Source: Oceanobacillus bengalensis (GTDB taxonomy: Bacteria > Bacillota > Bacilli > Bacillales > Amphibacillaceae). Taken from it: a stretch of DNA of 64,000 nucleotides. The notes beneath the pieces were generated by a model. It made no database searches. It had not been told where the DNA came from and saw only the letters and a program-made list of their open reading frames with translations. Below, piece after piece: positions 53,729 to 64,000 of the stretch. Numbering within the stretch: the first letter of the stretch is position 1; each line of letters starts with the position of its first letter. Location: the NCBI RefSeq assembly GCF_003628445.1, contig NZ_RBZO01000022.1, positions 1 through 64,000 on the forward strand, read 5' to 3'. Both the position numbers and the translations under genes were made by a program.

Positions 53729-54474
53729 TACGATTCACCTAACGAATACCTTTTTCTATATACTTCATAAAGTAGTAAGCTACAAGCAACAGATGCATTA
53801 AGGGAAGATACTTTCCCTTTCATCGGAAGACTTACCGTAAAATCACATTTTTTCTGTACTAATCTGCTCATGCCCTTGCCCTCATTACCAATTACAACCG
53901 CAATTGGTAATGTACCATCTAGTCTTCTGTAATCTTGCGTTGCTTCCGCTTCCGTCCCAACTACCCAGACATTTCGCTCCTTTAGTTCATCAATTGTATT
54001 TGCAATATTTGTTACTCTTGCGACCGGAATATGTTCCATGGCTCCAGCAGCTGTCTTCGCAACCGTGGCTGTTAAACCAACAGACCTCCTTTTTGGAATA
54101 ATCACCCCATGTGCTCCGACTGCATCTGCTGTACGTAAAATAGAACCTAAATTATGCGGATCCTCTAGCTCGTCGAGAATAATAAAAAAGGGATCTTCAT
54201 TTCTCTTTGTCGCACGATTAAATAGGTCATCAAGTGTAGCATATTGATAAGAAGCAACATATGCAATAACACCTTGATGATTTTCTGAAGTAATTTGGTC
54301 TAGCTTATTCCTAGGCACCTTCTGTATAACTGTACCTGCCTCTTTCACTAACATACGAAGCTTTCCTTGGGTATTTGCATTTAATTGTTCGGAAACAAGT
54401 ACTTTATTTACTGATCTGCCTGATTTTAATGCTTCTATTACTGGGTTTTTCCCAACAATGAATTCTTGATCCAC
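53728..54474 (-). CDS. rlmB: 23S rRNA (guanosine-2'-O-)-methyltransferase RlmB
   Basis: 248 aa SpoU/TrmH-type enzyme: N-terminal substrate-binding domain, then the knot motifs LDELEDPHNLGSILRTADAVG, VIGNEGKGM and VSSLNASVACSLLLYE. The start is GTG at 54474, 8 nt from AAGGAG; it lies inside the last codon of mrnC, so the genes overlap. Confidence 0.95.
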   Translation of the reverse strand: MDQEFIVGKNPVIEALKSGRSVNKVLVSEQLNANTQGKLRMLVKEAGTVIQKVPRNKLDQITSENHQGVIAYVASYQYATLDDLFNRATKRNEDPFFIILDELEDPHNLGSILRTADAVGAHGVIIPKRRSVGLTATVAKTAAGAMEHIPVARVTNIANTIDELKERNVWVVGTEAEATQDYRRLDGTLPIAVVIGNEGKGMSRLVQKKCDFTVSLPMKGKVSSLNASVACSLLLYEVYRKRYSLGES

Positions 54475-54475
54475 C

Positions 54476-54874
54476 TTATTCACTCCTTTCCTCAATGAAT
54501 TGAACTGCTTTTTGCAATAAATCCTTTAGTCTTTGTTCATTATTTGCTAAATAATGATATCCGATTAACGCCTCGAAGGCTGTACTGTAACGATAGGTTT
54601 GAATACTAATATTCTTAGGTGTTGAGCCTGATTTTGCATTCCTACCTCTTGCTACAACTCGTTCTTCCTCTTCTGTTAGTATACCCTTTTCTATCCAATC
54701 TAAGATTACCTTTGCTTGGGCTTTCCCGGATACAAAGGTAATCGCTAACTGGTGCAAATTGTTTGGCTTCACTAGCCCATTTCGTATTAGGTGCTCTCTA
54801 ATATACACCTCATATATCGCATCACCCATATATGCAAGGCTTAAGCTTTTCATTTGTTTTACGTCTACATTCAT
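54476..54874 (-). CDS. mrnC: mini-ribonuclease III MrnC
   Basis: 132 aa, an RNase III catalytic domain alone ([18 protein letters not shown] with the acidic site) without dsRNA-binding domain. Trims 23S rRNA precursors. Between cysS (6 nt) and rlmB (overlap), the Bacillus order. Confidence 0.95.
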   Translation of the reverse strand: MNVDVKQMKSLSLAYMGDAIYEVYIREHLIRNGLVKPNNLHQLAITFVSGKAQAKVILDWIEKGILTEEEERVVARGRNAKSGSTPKNISIQTYRYSTAFEALIGYHYLANNEQRLKDLLQKAVQFIEERSE

Positions 54875-54880
54875 CTGTTA

Positions 54881-56284
54881 CTATCCTCGTTTCCAGCGCA
54901 CTCCTTGGGGGGTATCTTCTAATATAATGCCTTTTTGTTTTAGCATATCCCTTATTTCATCTGCACGCGCAAAGTCACGGCTCTTTCTAGCATTATTTCT
55001 TTCCTTAATTAGATTTTCAATATCCTCATCAAGTAATTCCTTTTCTTCTTCTGTTATCTGAATCCCTAGTATATTGAACAAGGAGACAATTGTTTCTTGG
55101 AATGCTTCTATAACTTTTGTAGATGTCTGTTCTAATTTCAAGTAAAGATTCGCTTCTTTAGCTAGGTCAAATAGAACAGAGATAGCATTCGCTGTATTAA
55201 AGTCATCATCCATTGCCGCTTCAAACTGTTTCTTACGCGAATCAATTTCCTGTAACCATGTATGATCATCGTCTACTAAATTCATACTGGAAGCCTTTCG
55301 GTGCTCAAGGTTGTGATAAGCTGTTTTTATGCGGTCGTAACTATGTTTCGCACTTTCGAGTAATTCCTCTGTAAAATTAATCGGGTTACGATAATGGACA
55401 CTTAACATGAAGAATCGTAATACCTTTGGATCATGCATTTCAATCAGTTCTCTTGTTAAAACAAAGTTGCCGAGCGATTTAGACATTTTTTCATTATTAA
55501 TATTAATATATCCATTATGCATCCAATAATTAGCGAACGCTTTCCCATTTCGCGCTTCTGATTGAGCAATTTCATTCTCATGATGCGGAAAAGTTAGATC
55601 CTGGCCACCTGCATGGATGTCAATCGTATCTCCAAGGTATTTTTTAGCCATTGCGGAACACTCAATATGCCAACCAGGCCGTCCATCTCCCCATGGTGAT
55701 TCCCAAGCTATTTCTCCATCCTTTGCTTTTTTCCATAAGGCAAAATCGAGCGGGTCTTCTTTCTTCTCGCCAACTTGAATACGGGCACCTGAACGTAATT
55801 CATCTACTGATTGGTGGGATAATTTACCATATCCGTCAAAAGCTCGCGGTTTAAAATATACATCACCTTGTGCTTCGTATGCAAACCCCTGCTGCACAAG
55901 CGCATCAATGAATGCAATAATATCCTCCATTGTATCCATTACACGTGGATGATGGGTTGCTTCCTTCACACCTAGCTTCTTAACGTCCTCTTGATAAGCA
56001 TGAATAAATTTATTCGCAATTTCCGGGACCTCTTTCCCTAGCTCTTTCGCCGCCTTAATAATTTTGTCATCTACATCCGTGAAGTTCAAAACATAATTAA
56101 CCTTAAATCCCTTATATTCAAAGTAACGACGGACTGTATCAAAAACAATTGCTGGCCGCGCATTACCAATATGGATATAATTATACACAGTCGGCCCACA
56201 GACATACATGCTTACTTTCCCTTCTTCTAAAGGGATAAACTTATCTTTTTCACGTGTCAGTGTATTATAGATTTTAATTGACAT
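54881..56284 (-). CDS. cysS: cysteinyl-tRNA synthetase
   Basis: 467 aa class I synthetase: [15 protein letters not shown] (HIGH motif), zinc ligands in CGPT, ECSAM and [17 protein letters not shown] (KMSKS). Start overlaps the cysE end by 11 nt. Transcribed behind the cysteine T-box together with cysE. Confidence 0.98.
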   Translation of the reverse strand: MSIKIYNTLTREKDKFIPLEEGKVSMYVCGPTVYNYIHIGNARPAIVFDTVRRYFEYKGFKVNYVLNFTDVDDKIIKAAKELGKEVPEIANKFIHAYQEDVKKLGVKEATHHPRVMDTMEDIIAFIDALVQQGFAYEAQGDVYFKPRAFDGYGKLSHQSVDELRSGARIQVGEKKEDPLDFALWKKAKDGEIAWESPWGDGRPGWHIECSAMAKKYLGDTIDIHAGGQDLTFPHHENEIAQSEARNGKAFANYWMHNGYININNEKMSKSLGNFVLTRELIEMHDPKVLRFFMLSVHYRNPINFTEELLESAKHSYDRIKTAYHNLEHRKASSMNLVDDDHTWLQEIDSRKKQFEAAMDDDFNTANAISVLFDLAKEANLYLKLEQTSTKVIEAFQETIVSLFNILGIQITEEEKELLDEDIENLIKERNNARKSRDFARADEIRDMLKQKGIILEDTPQGVRWKRG

Positions 56285-56933
56285 TTTCTTTCCCTACCTT
56301 TCTAGCAGCAATCTCTGCCTTCAACTTATCTATTTCATCTTGCATCTGTTTTATTTTATCGGAAATAGGGTCTGGCATATTATGATGATCTAAATCTCTT
56401 CTTACCTTTACCCCATTTTGGATAACAATTCTTCCTGGCACCCCTACTACCGTACAATTATCTGGTACATCTTTTACGACAACAGCGCCACCACCTACTT
56501 TAGAATTCTCACCAATCGTAATGGATCCTAGTACTTTAGCACCTGTTGAGATTAGAGCATTATCTTTAATAGTCGGGTGACGCTTCCCCTTTTCCTTTCC
56601 TGTTCCACCTAATGTAACACCTTGAAAAAGGGTTACATTATCTCCTATTTCACAGGTCTCACCAATGACAACACCCATTCCATGGTCAATGAAAAACCGT
56701 CTACCAATAATAGCACCTGGGTGAATTTCAATTCCCGTAAAGAAACGACTAATTTGCGAGATCACTCTAGCTAAGAAAAACAGCCTTCTTTTATAGAAAA
56801 CATGAGCTATACGGTGAGACCAGATTGCATGCAGGCCCGAATAGGTTAAACAAACTTCAAAATAGGTTCTTGCAGCTGGATCTTGTTCAAACACGACATC
56901 CATATCTTCTTTCATTCGTTTAAAGATTCCCAT
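56274..56933 (-). CDS. cysE: serine O-acetyltransferase
   Basis: 219 aa left-handed beta-helix enzyme. The hexapeptide repeats include [22 protein letters not shown] with the catalytic His/Asp, [22 protein letters not shown] and [18 protein letters not shown]. Makes O-acetylserine, the carbon skeleton of cysteine. Two ATG lie in tandem (56936 and 56933); GGAGG is 7 nt from the second. Directly behind the T-box terminator. Confidence 0.97.
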   Translation of the reverse strand: MGIFKRMKEDMDVVFEQDPAARTYFEVCLTYSGLHAIWSHRIAHVFYKRRLFFLARVISQISRFFTGIEIHPGAIIGRRFFIDHGMGVVIGETCEIGDNVTLFQGVTLGGTGKEKGKRHPTIKDNALISTGAKVLGSITIGENSKVGGGAVVVKDVPDNCTVVGVPGRIVIQNGVKVRRDLDHHNMPDPISDKIKQMQDEIDKLKAEIAARKVGKENVN

Positions 56934-56960
56934 CATATGTCCTCCCCTGTGTGTGCAAAT

Positions 56961-57205
56961 AAAAAAACGCCCCTGTGTAATATACACAGAGACGCTTTTA
57001 AGCGCGGTTCCACTCTGTTTGGAAATAATCTTCCCAACTCATGCTCTAAATAACGGTAGAGTGCCGCTGTCATGTACCATATAAGATCATACTTCCATAA
57101 CAGACTCCAAGGTGCACTTCAGGAAGCACCTACTTAAAATCACTTTCAGCCGGTGGTGATTTTCTCTGTATAAGCAGGGACGCTCCTTACTTTCCCTTTT
57201 CTTCG
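56961..57205 (-). ncRNA. cysteine-responsive T-box leader of cysE-cysS
   Basis: The minus strand carries a stem I region, the T-box sequence AGAGTGGAACCGCGCTT (57001-57017), and a terminator AAGCGTCTCTGTGT / ACACAGGGGCGTTTTTTT (about 56961-56999). The likely specifier is TGC (57114-57116, in GAAGTGCACC), a Cys codon, which suits the genes below. Uncharged tRNA-Cys should let transcription go on. gltX is upstream, outside the T-box control. Confidence 0.9.
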
Positions 57206-57257
57206 TTCAAGATATTTGTATATATACTATATTATACAATAGCGGAAATGTGAATAT

Positions 57258-58727
57258 TTAAGCTCCAATTTGTTTTAGAATTTTATCTAAACGAGCAACT
57301 ACAACATCTTTACCTAACAATTCAATTGCCATTGGAAGTTCAGGGCCATGCATTTGACCAGTTGTTGCTATACGAATTGGCATAAATAGTTTTTTCCCTC
57401 TATGCCCTGTTTCTTTTTGCGTTGCCTTAATTTGTGCCTTAATTGAATCCTTGGTAAAGTCATCTAAATGAATAAGCTTATCCGTAAAGACCTGTAACAC
57501 CTCAGGTACTTGTTCTCCTTTTAAGACTTCTTCGGAATCCTCGTCAAGTGTAATGTGATCCTTGAAGAACATCTCTGTTAATTCAACAATTTCCTGACCA
57601 TAGCGCAACTGCTCATGATAAAGGCTAATTACTTTTTCAGCCCATGAACGTGTAGCTTCATCCATTTCTTCAGTCAATCTTCCTGCCTCTATTAAATGTG
57701 GCATTGTTAACTCAATTACATTAGCTAAATCCATGTTTTTAATATACTCATTATTCATCCACTTTAATTTTTGCTGATCAAAGATAGCGGCGGAAGTGGA
57801 TAAGCGGTCTGGATCAAAAATATTAATTAATGTTTCTTTATCAAAAATCTCTTCTTCGCCAACAGGAGACCATCCAAGTAGGGAAATGAAATTAAATAAA
57901 GCTTCTGGTAAATAGCCCAAATTCTTGTATTGCTCGATAAATTGAACAATATGATTATCACGTTTACTTAGTTTTTTACGATCTTCATTCAGAATCAATG
58001 TCATATGTCCAAATTGCGGAGATTCCCAACCAAACGTCTCATAAATCATCATCTGTTTTGGTGTATTAGAAATATGTTCTTCCCCGCGGAAAACTTGTGT
58101 AATCCTCATTAAATGGTCATCAATTGCTACTGCAAAATTATACGTTGGAATGCCATTTTGTTTTACAATAACCCAGTCACCAAAGTCACTTGATTCAAAT
58201 GTAATTTCACCACGGACAATATCTTCAAATTTATAAGTTGTATTCTCAGGTACACGGAAGCGAATACTTGGTTTGCGTCCCTCCGCTTCATATGCAGCAA
58301 TTTGCTCCGCACTTAAATCACGGTGTGCACCAGAATATTTAGGAACTTGTCCATTAGCGCGTTGTTCTTCACGTTCCGCTTCCAATTCTTCTTCTGACAT
58401 ATAGCATTTGTACGCTTGTCCCTTTTCTAACAATTCATCAACGTATTTCTGGTAGATGTCCAAGCGTTCTGTTTGACGATATGGGCCATAATCTCCTCCG
58501 ATGTCTGCCCCTTCATCCCACTCTAAGCCTAACCATTTAAGGTATTTAAGTTGGCTTTCTTCTCCACCTTCAACATTCCGCTTTTCATCGGTATCTTCTG
58601 TACGGATAATAAACTTTCCATTAAAGTGTTTTGCATATAGATAATTAAAAAGTGCTGTTCTTGCGTTTCCAATATGTAAATGTCCTGTAGGGCTTGGAGC
58701 ATAACGCACACGAATTTCGTTCGACAT
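57258..58727 (-). CDS. gltX: glutamyl-tRNA synthetase
   Basis: 489 aa class I synthetase: [19 protein letters not shown] (HIGH) and [13 protein letters not shown] (KLSKR). Bacillaceae enzymes of this kind also charge tRNA-Gln, which is then amidated. ATG at 58727. A long gap with two hairpin repeats lies upstream instead of ispF. Confidence 0.98.
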   Translation of the reverse strand: MSNEIRVRYAPSPTGHLHIGNARTALFNYLYAKHFNGKFIIRTEDTDEKRNVEGGEESQLKYLKWLGLEWDEGADIGGDYGPYRQTERLDIYQKYVDELLEKGQAYKCYMSEEELEAEREEQRANGQVPKYSGAHRDLSAEQIAAYEAEGRKPSIRFRVPENTTYKFEDIVRGEITFESSDFGDWVIVKQNGIPTYNFAVAIDDHLMRITQVFRGEEHISNTPKQMMIYETFGWESPQFGHMTLILNEDRKKLSKRDNHIVQFIEQYKNLGYLPEALFNFISLLGWSPVGEEEIFDKETLINIFDPDRLSTSAAIFDQQKLKWMNNEYIKNMDLANVIELTMPHLIEAGRLTEEMDEATRSWAEKVISLYHEQLRYGQEIVELTEMFFKDHITLDEDSEEVLKGEQVPEVLQVFTDKLIHLDDFTKDSIKAQIKATQKETGHRGKKLFMPIRIATTGQMHGPELPMAIELLGKDVVVARLDKILKQIGA

Positions 58728-58957
58728 GATGTTTCCCCTTTCGATCCTTTAAATTTTAATAATATATTATAGTTTATCACAGGTACGTAGCGAATGTACT
58801 ACATAATGCTAGCATCCTGTGTTTGTTATCATTTTAATAAGCTGTTAATGTTTGTTGCTTTTTATTTTTCGCAGTTGATATAAACTTTGGACTATTTGAA
58901 TTCAAACAATTAAGCTCTCGCTCACACTTATGATTGGTTTATGTCGTCATTCGCTGC

Positions 58958-59068
58958 GGCAGAATACTTCGCTTTCCACGGGCACGGCCTCAGCCTCCTC
59001 GGAAGAAAACCACTTCCTGCGGGGTCTTCGGACACGTGCTTTTCCCGTAGGAGTCTACGTATTCTGCC
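58958..59068. repeat. hairpin repeat, copy B
   Basis: Bounded by GGCAGAATAC and GTATTCTGCC, a perfect 10-bp stem. Next to the left arm TTCGCTTTCCACGGGCACGG, next to the right arm CCCGTAGGAGTCTAC, as in copy A and C. About 111 bp. Confidence 0.85.
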
Positions 59069-59201
59069 TCCGCTAAAAAAGTATTTCTGATTAATGTATA
59101 AGCGTATGCAATAATAATACGTTTGTCGTAGATTTAGTCTCCCCTTTTAGAAAAAACATGAAGTTCTAGTCTTTAAAGAAGGAAAGTAGAATCTTAGTGG
59201 A

Positions 59202-59308
59202 GGAAACACACGTAGACTCCTGCGGGAGGAGAGGCCTAGATGAGACACCGTAGTGCGACAGCACGAAGGTGGCTCATCAGCCGCCCGCGGAAAGCGAAGT
59301 GTGTTTCC
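59202..59308. repeat. hairpin repeat, copy C
   Basis: Opposite orientation to copies A and B. Bounded by GGAAACACAC and GTGTGTTTCC, a perfect 10-bp stem; inside lie CGTAGACTCCTGCGGGAGG and CCGCGGAAAGCGAAGTG, the reverse complements of the ends in copy B. About 107 bp. Confidence 0.85.
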
Positions 59309-59415
59309 GGAACGACGCGCTTTACACAATACTGAATTACACTAGTCAACAGTTTATATAAATTGTGTAATTCACAACAATCTTTTAGAAAACAGACTTT
59401 TATTATACTAAGCAA

Positions 59416-59445
59416 AAAGTGATAACATTATGTTGTTATCACTTT
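59416..59445 (-). terminator. terminator after yacL
   Basis: AAAGTGATAACA and TGTTATCACTTT pair perfectly over 12 bp, 28 nt past the yacL stop; the minus strand runs on into TTTGC. Confidence 0.8.
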
Positions 59446-59472
59446 GTTCTATCCTTATATGTTATACCCTTT

Positions 59473-60570
59473 TTATAAAGCTTTTTCAAGTAATTTTGGC
59501 TTTGCGAATATCATTCGACCTGCTGATGTTTGTAATACACTAGTAATAAGAACCTCTATTGTTTTACCAATATAGTCTTTTCCTTCTTCGACAACAATCA
59601 TGGTCCCATCATCTAAATACGCAACGCCTTGGTTCTGTTCTTTCCCATCTTTAATAACCTGTACAACAAGTTCCTCACCAGGTAAAACAACAGGCTTTAC
59701 AGCATTGGCCAAATCATTAATATTCAACACATGTACACCTTGAAGGTCACAAACTTTGTTTAAATTAAAATCGTTCGTCACAATGATACCATCAATAACT
59801 TTTGCTAGTTTAATTAATTTACTATCCACTTCTCCAATATCTTCAAAATCACCTTCATATATTTCCACGGTTACCGGCAGCTCTTTTTGGATTCGGTTTA
59901 ATACATCAAGCCCGCGTCTGCCTCGGTTTCTTTTTAACGCATCTGAAGAGTCAGCAATATGCTGTAATTCACCTAATACAAATTGTGGAATGATAATTGT
60001 CCCTTCCAAGAAACTCGTTTGACAAATATCCGCAATTCGACCGTCAATAATAACACTCGTATCTAATATTTTCGCCCGAGGTAATAGATTGGATTCCTGC
60101 TCATCACCATCTCGTGCTTTTTCCCTTTTACTTGTTTTCAATAGATTCACAAATTCATCTCTACGTTTAAACCCAACTTGGAATCCAAAGTAACCTAGTA
60201 AAATCATAATAAACAGCGGTAACACCTGGGAAATAATATCAATATGAATATCTTGCAATGGCCTGTTGATAAAATATGCAATAACTAATCCTAAAATCAA
60301 TCCTACACTTCCAAAAAGTAAATCTACTGCAGGAATCTTTATCAACGAATCCTCAACCCACTTTAGGAAGCCTACGATATATCCAGCTATCCAATAGGAA
60401 ATTAAAAAGAATATAATTGCACCTAGTATCATGCCTAAATATGGAGAAGCAACCCAACTTACATCCGTGAAATCTAATAAGTAAATAATTTCTGGTACAT
60501 ATATAAATCCGGCTGTACCCCCTAGAATAACAAAAAATAGATTAACAATTATTTTTAACAACAATTTCAC
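59473..60570 (-). CDS. yacL: PIN/TRAM domain membrane protein YacL
   Basis: 365 aa. Four membrane helices (first about 145 residues), then a PIN nuclease-like domain (ILDTSVIIDGRIADI, IVTNDFNLNKV with the acidic residues) and a C-terminal TRAM domain (about 300-360). Function not settled; a membrane-bound RNase or toxin-like protein is conceivable. In B. subtilis disA separates it from radA; here only 111 nt do. Confidence 0.92.
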   Translation of the reverse strand: MKLLLKIIVNLFFVILGGTAGFIYVPEIIYLLDFTDVSWVASPYLGMILGAIIFFLISYWIAGYIVGFLKWVEDSLIKIPAVDLLFGSVGLILGLVIAYFINRPLQDIHIDIISQVLPLFIMILLGYFGFQVGFKRRDEFVNLLKTSKREKARDGDEQESNLLPRAKILDTSVIIDGRIADICQTSFLEGTIIIPQFVLGELQHIADSSDALKRNRGRRGLDVLNRIQKELPVTVEIYEGDFEDIGEVDSKLIKLAKVIDGIIVTNDFNLNKVCDLQGVHVLNINDLANAVKPVVLPGEELVVQVIKDGKEQNQGVAYLDDGTMIVVEEGKDYIGKTIEVLITSVLQTSAGRMIFAKPKLLEKAL

Positions 60571-60681
60571 CTCCTAAAATATATTATTACCGTTAATTCA
60601 AATAAATAATCCTTATAATTACAAGAAGCCTATAATATCAACTAAATCATAGCATACACAGAAAAAAATACTACAAATGAA

Positions 60682-62055
60682 CTACGCTTCTACTCCAATA
60701 TCGAGTGCCTCTTGAACGGTACTTACACCAATAACTTGTATGTTCTTAGGTGCGGTCCATCCATCTAAATTGTTCTTTGGACAAATAACACGGTTAAATC
60801 CAAGTTTCGCGGCTTCTTGAATACGTTGCTCGATCCTTGATACCCTTCTAATTTCACCAGTCAAGCCGACTTCACCTATGAATATATCATCAGGCTTTGT
60901 TGGTCTATCTCGATAGCTCGAAGCAATACTAATAGCAACAGCTAAATCAACTGCCGGTTCATCAAGCTTCACACCACCAGCAACCTTTAAATAGGCATCT
61001 TGATTTTGTAGCATCAATCCAACACGTTTCTCCAGTACGGCCATTAATAGCGACACACGATTATGGTCAAGCCCCGTAGCCATTCGGCGTGGGTTTCCAA
61101 AGCTCGTTGGGGAGATTAGAGCCTGTATTTCGACAAGAACGGGTCTTGTGCCTTCCATCGAGGCAACGACTGTTGATCCTGCTGCACCGCGGGTACGTTC
61201 CTCCAAGAATATCTCAGAAGGATTCAATACCTCTCGGAGTCCTTCTTCCTTCATTTCAAATATACCCATCTCGTTCGTTGACCCGAAACGATTCTTTACA
61301 CCACGCAAAATCCGATATGTATGGTGTCTTTCGCCTTCAAAGTACAATACGGCATCAACCATGTGTTCTAGTAATCGTGGTCCTGCAATAGACCCTTCTT
61401 TTGTAACATGGCCGACGATAAATATTGGGATATTGTTTGTTTTCGCGATACGCATTAACTCGCCTGTACATTCTCTAACTTGTGAAACACTCCCTGGAGC
61501 ACTCGTTACTTCTTCTTTGTATATCGTCTGAATCGAATCAATAACAACAAATGCTGGCCTTACTTGCTCAATTTGTGAAGTAATGTCAAATAGGTTCGTT
61601 TCTGCTAACACATAAAGTGAATCGGCATGTATTCCTAGTCTATCAGCCCTTAATTTGGTTTGCCTGGGGGATTCCTCGCCCGATATATATAGGACTGGCA
61701 TTTCCTTTTCAGCTAGCTGAGCGGATATTTGCAACAGCAAGGTGGACTTCCCGATACCTGGGTCCCCTCCTACTAAGACAAGTGATCCAGGAACAATACC
61801 GCCTCCGAGGACGCGATTAAACTCTTTTAAAGAAGTAGGGATTCTAGGCTCTTTTTGTGATTCTATTCCCGTTATTTTAACTGGTTTACTGCCATTTTGA
61901 GAAACACCTTTAAATATATGCTGGCCTCTACCTTTCGATACCTCTAGTTCTTCAACCAATGTATTCCAATTATTACACCCTGGGCATTTCCCCATCCATT
62001 TTGCTGATTCATAGCCACATTCCTGACAGGTAAATTTCGTTTTACGTTTAACCAA
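60682..62055 (-). CDS. radA: DNA repair protein RadA
   Basis: 457 aa. Zinc ribbon [25 protein letters not shown] at the N-terminus, RecA-like ATPase with [12 protein letters not shown], the RadA motif KNRFGST and a C-terminal Lon-like domain. Branch migration helicase in recombination. Downstream of clpC; disA is not next to it. Confidence 0.97.
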   Translation of the reverse strand: MVKRKTKFTCQECGYESAKWMGKCPGCNNWNTLVEELEVSKGRGQHIFKGVSQNGSKPVKITGIESQKEPRIPTSLKEFNRVLGGGIVPGSLVLVGGDPGIGKSTLLLQISAQLAEKEMPVLYISGEESPRQTKLRADRLGIHADSLYVLAETNLFDITSQIEQVRPAFVVIDSIQTIYKEEVTSAPGSVSQVRECTGELMRIAKTNNIPIFIVGHVTKEGSIAGPRLLEHMVDAVLYFEGERHHTYRILRGVKNRFGSTNEMGIFEMKEEGLREVLNPSEIFLEERTRGAAGSTVVASMEGTRPVLVEIQALISPTSFGNPRRMATGLDHNRVSLLMAVLEKRVGLMLQNQDAYLKVAGGVKLDEPAVDLAVAISIASSYRDRPTKPDDIFIGEVGLTGEIRRVSRIEQRIQEAAKLGFNRVICPKNNLDGWTAPKNIQVIGVSTVQEALDIGVEA

Positions 62056-62235
62056 TTATTCTCTTCCCTTTCTATCTCTATTGTATCGCATCTCCATCAT
62101 TATTAGGTTACAGGCATCTATCAATTCGTCTTTAATGTTACATATTTTTGCCACAAATAGATTGCTTCTACATTTGGGAAAAGCTAGAAGAATAATTTCT
62201 TCTAGCTTTTTAACCATATACAACCTATGAAATTA

Positions 62236-64000
62236 CTATGAAAGGATGATGAAATCACCTTTATTGGTTAAACCGATTTTTACTGCATTTCCCTTCTCAA
62301 TGGTCCCCTTGAGGAGTTCTTCCGATAATAAATCCTCAACATGTTTCTGAATCGATCTTCTCAATGGCCTTGCGCCGTATTCAGGGTCAAAGCCTTCCGT
62401 AGCTATTTTCTCTAACGCCTTATCTGTTAATGTAAAGTCAATCTCAAGGTCCTTCAGACGACTTTGCAGCTGCTTAACCATAAGCGACACAATATCCTTC
62501 ATATGTTTCTTCTCTAAAGAATGGAATACAATTGTTTCATCGATACGATTTAAGAACTCTGGACGAAACACTTTTTTAAGTTCTTCCATCACTTTTGATT
62601 TCATATCTTTGTATTCCTGCCCTTCATCACCCATCGTGAACCCAACATACTTATTGCGTTTCAATTCACTTGCACCAACATTGGAAGTCATGATGATTAC
62701 CGTATTACGGAAATCTACTACACGGCCTTTTGAATCAGTAAGTCTTCCATCCTCTAGCACTTGTAAAAGGATATTAAACACTTCTGGATGAGCTTTCTCT
62801 ATTTCATCTAGTAGAACAACAGAATATGGTTTTCTACGGACCTTCTCCGTCAATTGTCCACCCTCATCATACCCAACATACCCTGGCGGTGAACCAACTA
62901 ATCGTGACGTAGCGTGACGTTCCATGTATTCAGACATATCGATACGAATCATCGCATCTTCATCGGCAAACATAACCTCCGCAAGCGCACGTGCCAATTC
63001 CGTTTTACCTACACCAGTTGGTCCTAGGAATATAAAGGAGCCAATCGGACGTTTCGGATCTTTTAAGCCCGCTCTTGCTCGTCGTATTGCTTTTGATATT
63101 GCATTAACAGCTTCACCTTGACCGATTACACGGTTGTGGAGAATATCTTCCATATTGAGTAATCGTTCACTTTCATCTTTGGTCATTTTCGAAACAGGAA
63201 TCCCAGTCCAGCTTGATACAACACTCGCAATATCTTCAATTGTTACTTCAGAATTTGTTTGTCCTTGTTGTTCCTTCCACTCCTGTTTTGTCTTTTCTAA
63301 TTCCTCGCGATACCGTTGTTCAGAATCTCTTAATGATGCAGCCTTTTCAAACTCTTGACTTTGTACAGCAGCATCCTTTTCCTTCCTCACTTCTTCAAGC
63401 TTTAATTCAAGCTCTTTTAAATTAGGTGGTACTGTATAGGAATGCAAGCGGACTTTGGAACCTGCTTCATCAATTAGATCAATTGCCTTGTCTGGCAAGA
63501 AACGATCCGTAATGTAGCGGTCTGATAATGTTGCAGCTGCATCAATTGCCTCATCAGTAATCGTTACACGGTGATGCGCCTCATAGCGGTCTCTAAGGCC
63601 ATGTAAAATTTGTACCGTTTCTTCGACTGTAGGTTGATCAACTTGTATTGGTTGGAATCTACGTTCAAGTGCTGCGTCCTTCTCAATATATTTACGATAC
63701 TCATCAAGTGTAGTGGCACCGATACATTGCAACTCGCCACGAGCAAGTGATGGCTTTAAAATATTTGATGCATCAATCGCACCCTCTGCCCCACCTGCTC
63801 CAATTAATGTATGTAACTCATCGATGAAAATAATAATATTTCCTGCTTGGCGTATTTCTTCCATTACCTTCTTCAAGCGATCTTCAAATTCACCACGATA
63901 CTTTGTACCTGCAACCACTGTCCCCATATCCAACGTCATGACACGTTTATCTCGTAATGTTTCTGGTACTTCATTGTCGACAATTTGCTGTGCAAGTCCT
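62236..64000 (-). CDS. clpC: ClpC AAA+ unfoldase, 5' end outside window
   Basis: About 588 codons are seen; the frame continues past 64000, so the N-domain and the first Walker A are missing. Present are [17 protein letters not shown] of the first ATPase, the coiled UVR-containing middle region ([13 protein letters not shown]), the second ATPase [14 protein letters not shown], and the SRRP-like [15 protein letters not shown] end. ClpC works with ClpP and adaptors such as McsB and MecA in stress and sporulation. Start not in the window. Confidence 0.97.
   Translation of the reverse strand, partial: GLAQQIVDNEVPETLRDKRVMTLDMGTVVAGTKYRGEFEDRLKKVMEEIRQAGNIIIFIDELHTLIGAGGAEGAIDASNILKPSLARGELQCIGATTLDEYRKYIEKDAALERRFQPIQVDQPTVEETVQILHGLRDRYEAHHRVTITDEAIDAAATLSDRYITDRFLPDKAIDLIDEAGSKVRLHSYTVPPNLKELELKLEEVRKEKDAAVQSQEFEKAASLRDSEQRYREELEKTKQEWKEQQGQTNSEVTIEDIASVVSSWTGIPVSKMTKDESERLLNMEDILHNRVIGQGEAVNAISKAIRRARAGLKDPKRPIGSFIFLGPTGVGKTELARALAEVMFADEDAMIRIDMSEYMERHATSRLVGSPPGYVGYDEGGQLTEKVRRKPYSVVLLDEIEKAHPEVFNILLQVLEDGRLTDSKGRVVDFRNTVIIMTSNVGASELKRNKYVGFTMGDEGQEYKDMKSKVMEELKKVFRPEFLNRIDETIVFHSLEKKHMKDIVSLMVKQLQSRLKDLEIDFTLTDKALEKIATEGFDPEYGARPLRRSIQKHVEDLLSEELLKGTIEKGNAVKIGLTNKGDFIILS

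Larger units (their letters stand above)
58728..59472. other. 745-bp gap between gltX and yacL
   Basis: Contains the gltX promoter region, repeat copies B and C in opposite orientation, and the yacL terminator. In B. subtilis ispD and ispF occupy this place. No open frame here resembles either; the 60-codon frame at 59147-59329 is repeat sequence. Confidence 0.7.

Noticed and set aside
59147..59329. 60-codon frame in the gltX-yacL gap
   Set aside because: It is repeat copy C read through; no ribosome site.

Overview
This window comes from the origin-proximal part of a low-GC, spore-forming Firmicute of the family Bacillaceae. Gene order and protein sequences follow the Bacillus subtilis rrn - pdaB - kbaA - gerD - salA - cwlD - ribosomal superoperon - rpoBC - nusG/secE - sigH - cysS/cysE/gltX - radA - clpC segment. 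The many acidic proteins and the repeat type suggest an Oceanobacillus/Virgibacillus-like genus, but that is inference. Almost every gene is on the minus strand, so the map runs opposite to the usual Bacillus drawing.

Layout. 1-370: 5' end of a 16S rRNA with boxA and two promoters. 453-5021: a small unknown gene and the sporulation/germination genes pdaB, kbaA, gerD, salA and cwlD. 5189-15970: accessory DNA lying between cwlD and rpsI. It holds three DUF948 genes, mgsA, gnd, a soluble chemotaxis-like transducer, a 47-aa gene, an XRE/ImmA regulator with an unknown partner, about 0.9 kb of geneless structured DNA, a PdaC-like deacetylase, and a decayed group II intron sitting exactly behind the rpsI terminator. 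15971-40082: the ribosomal superoperon from rpsI back to ybxF, including truA, the ECF transporter module ecfA1A2T, rpoA, infA, adk, secY, tuf and fusA. 40231-53065: rpoC, rpoB, an RsmC-like methyltransferase, rplL, rplJ, rplA, rplK, nusG, secE, rpmGB and sigH. 53219-58727: rae1, rlmB, mrnC, cysS, cysE (behind a cysteine T-box) and gltX. 58728-59472: a gene-free gap with two hairpin repeats. 59473-64000: yacL, radA and the 3' part of clpC.

The core genes together make ribosomes, RNA polymerase, the Sec channel and translation factors, with cysteine and glutamate charging alongside; the sporulation set modifies the spore cortex and triggers entry into sporulation and germination. Transcription units are cut by clear hairpin terminators, and several units show near-consensus sigma-A promoters (rrn, rpsJ, rplM, rplJ, rplK, sigH). 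gerD has a strong sigma-G-type promoter.

Most notable: three copies of a roughly 110-125 bp hairpin repeat whose terminal 10-bp stems differ in sequence but pair perfectly in each copy; the intron remnant placed right after a terminator; the XRE/ImmA two-gene unit; local absence of map, disA, ispD and ispF compared with the B. subtilis order; and many TTG/GTG starts fixed by their Shine-Dalgarno positions.
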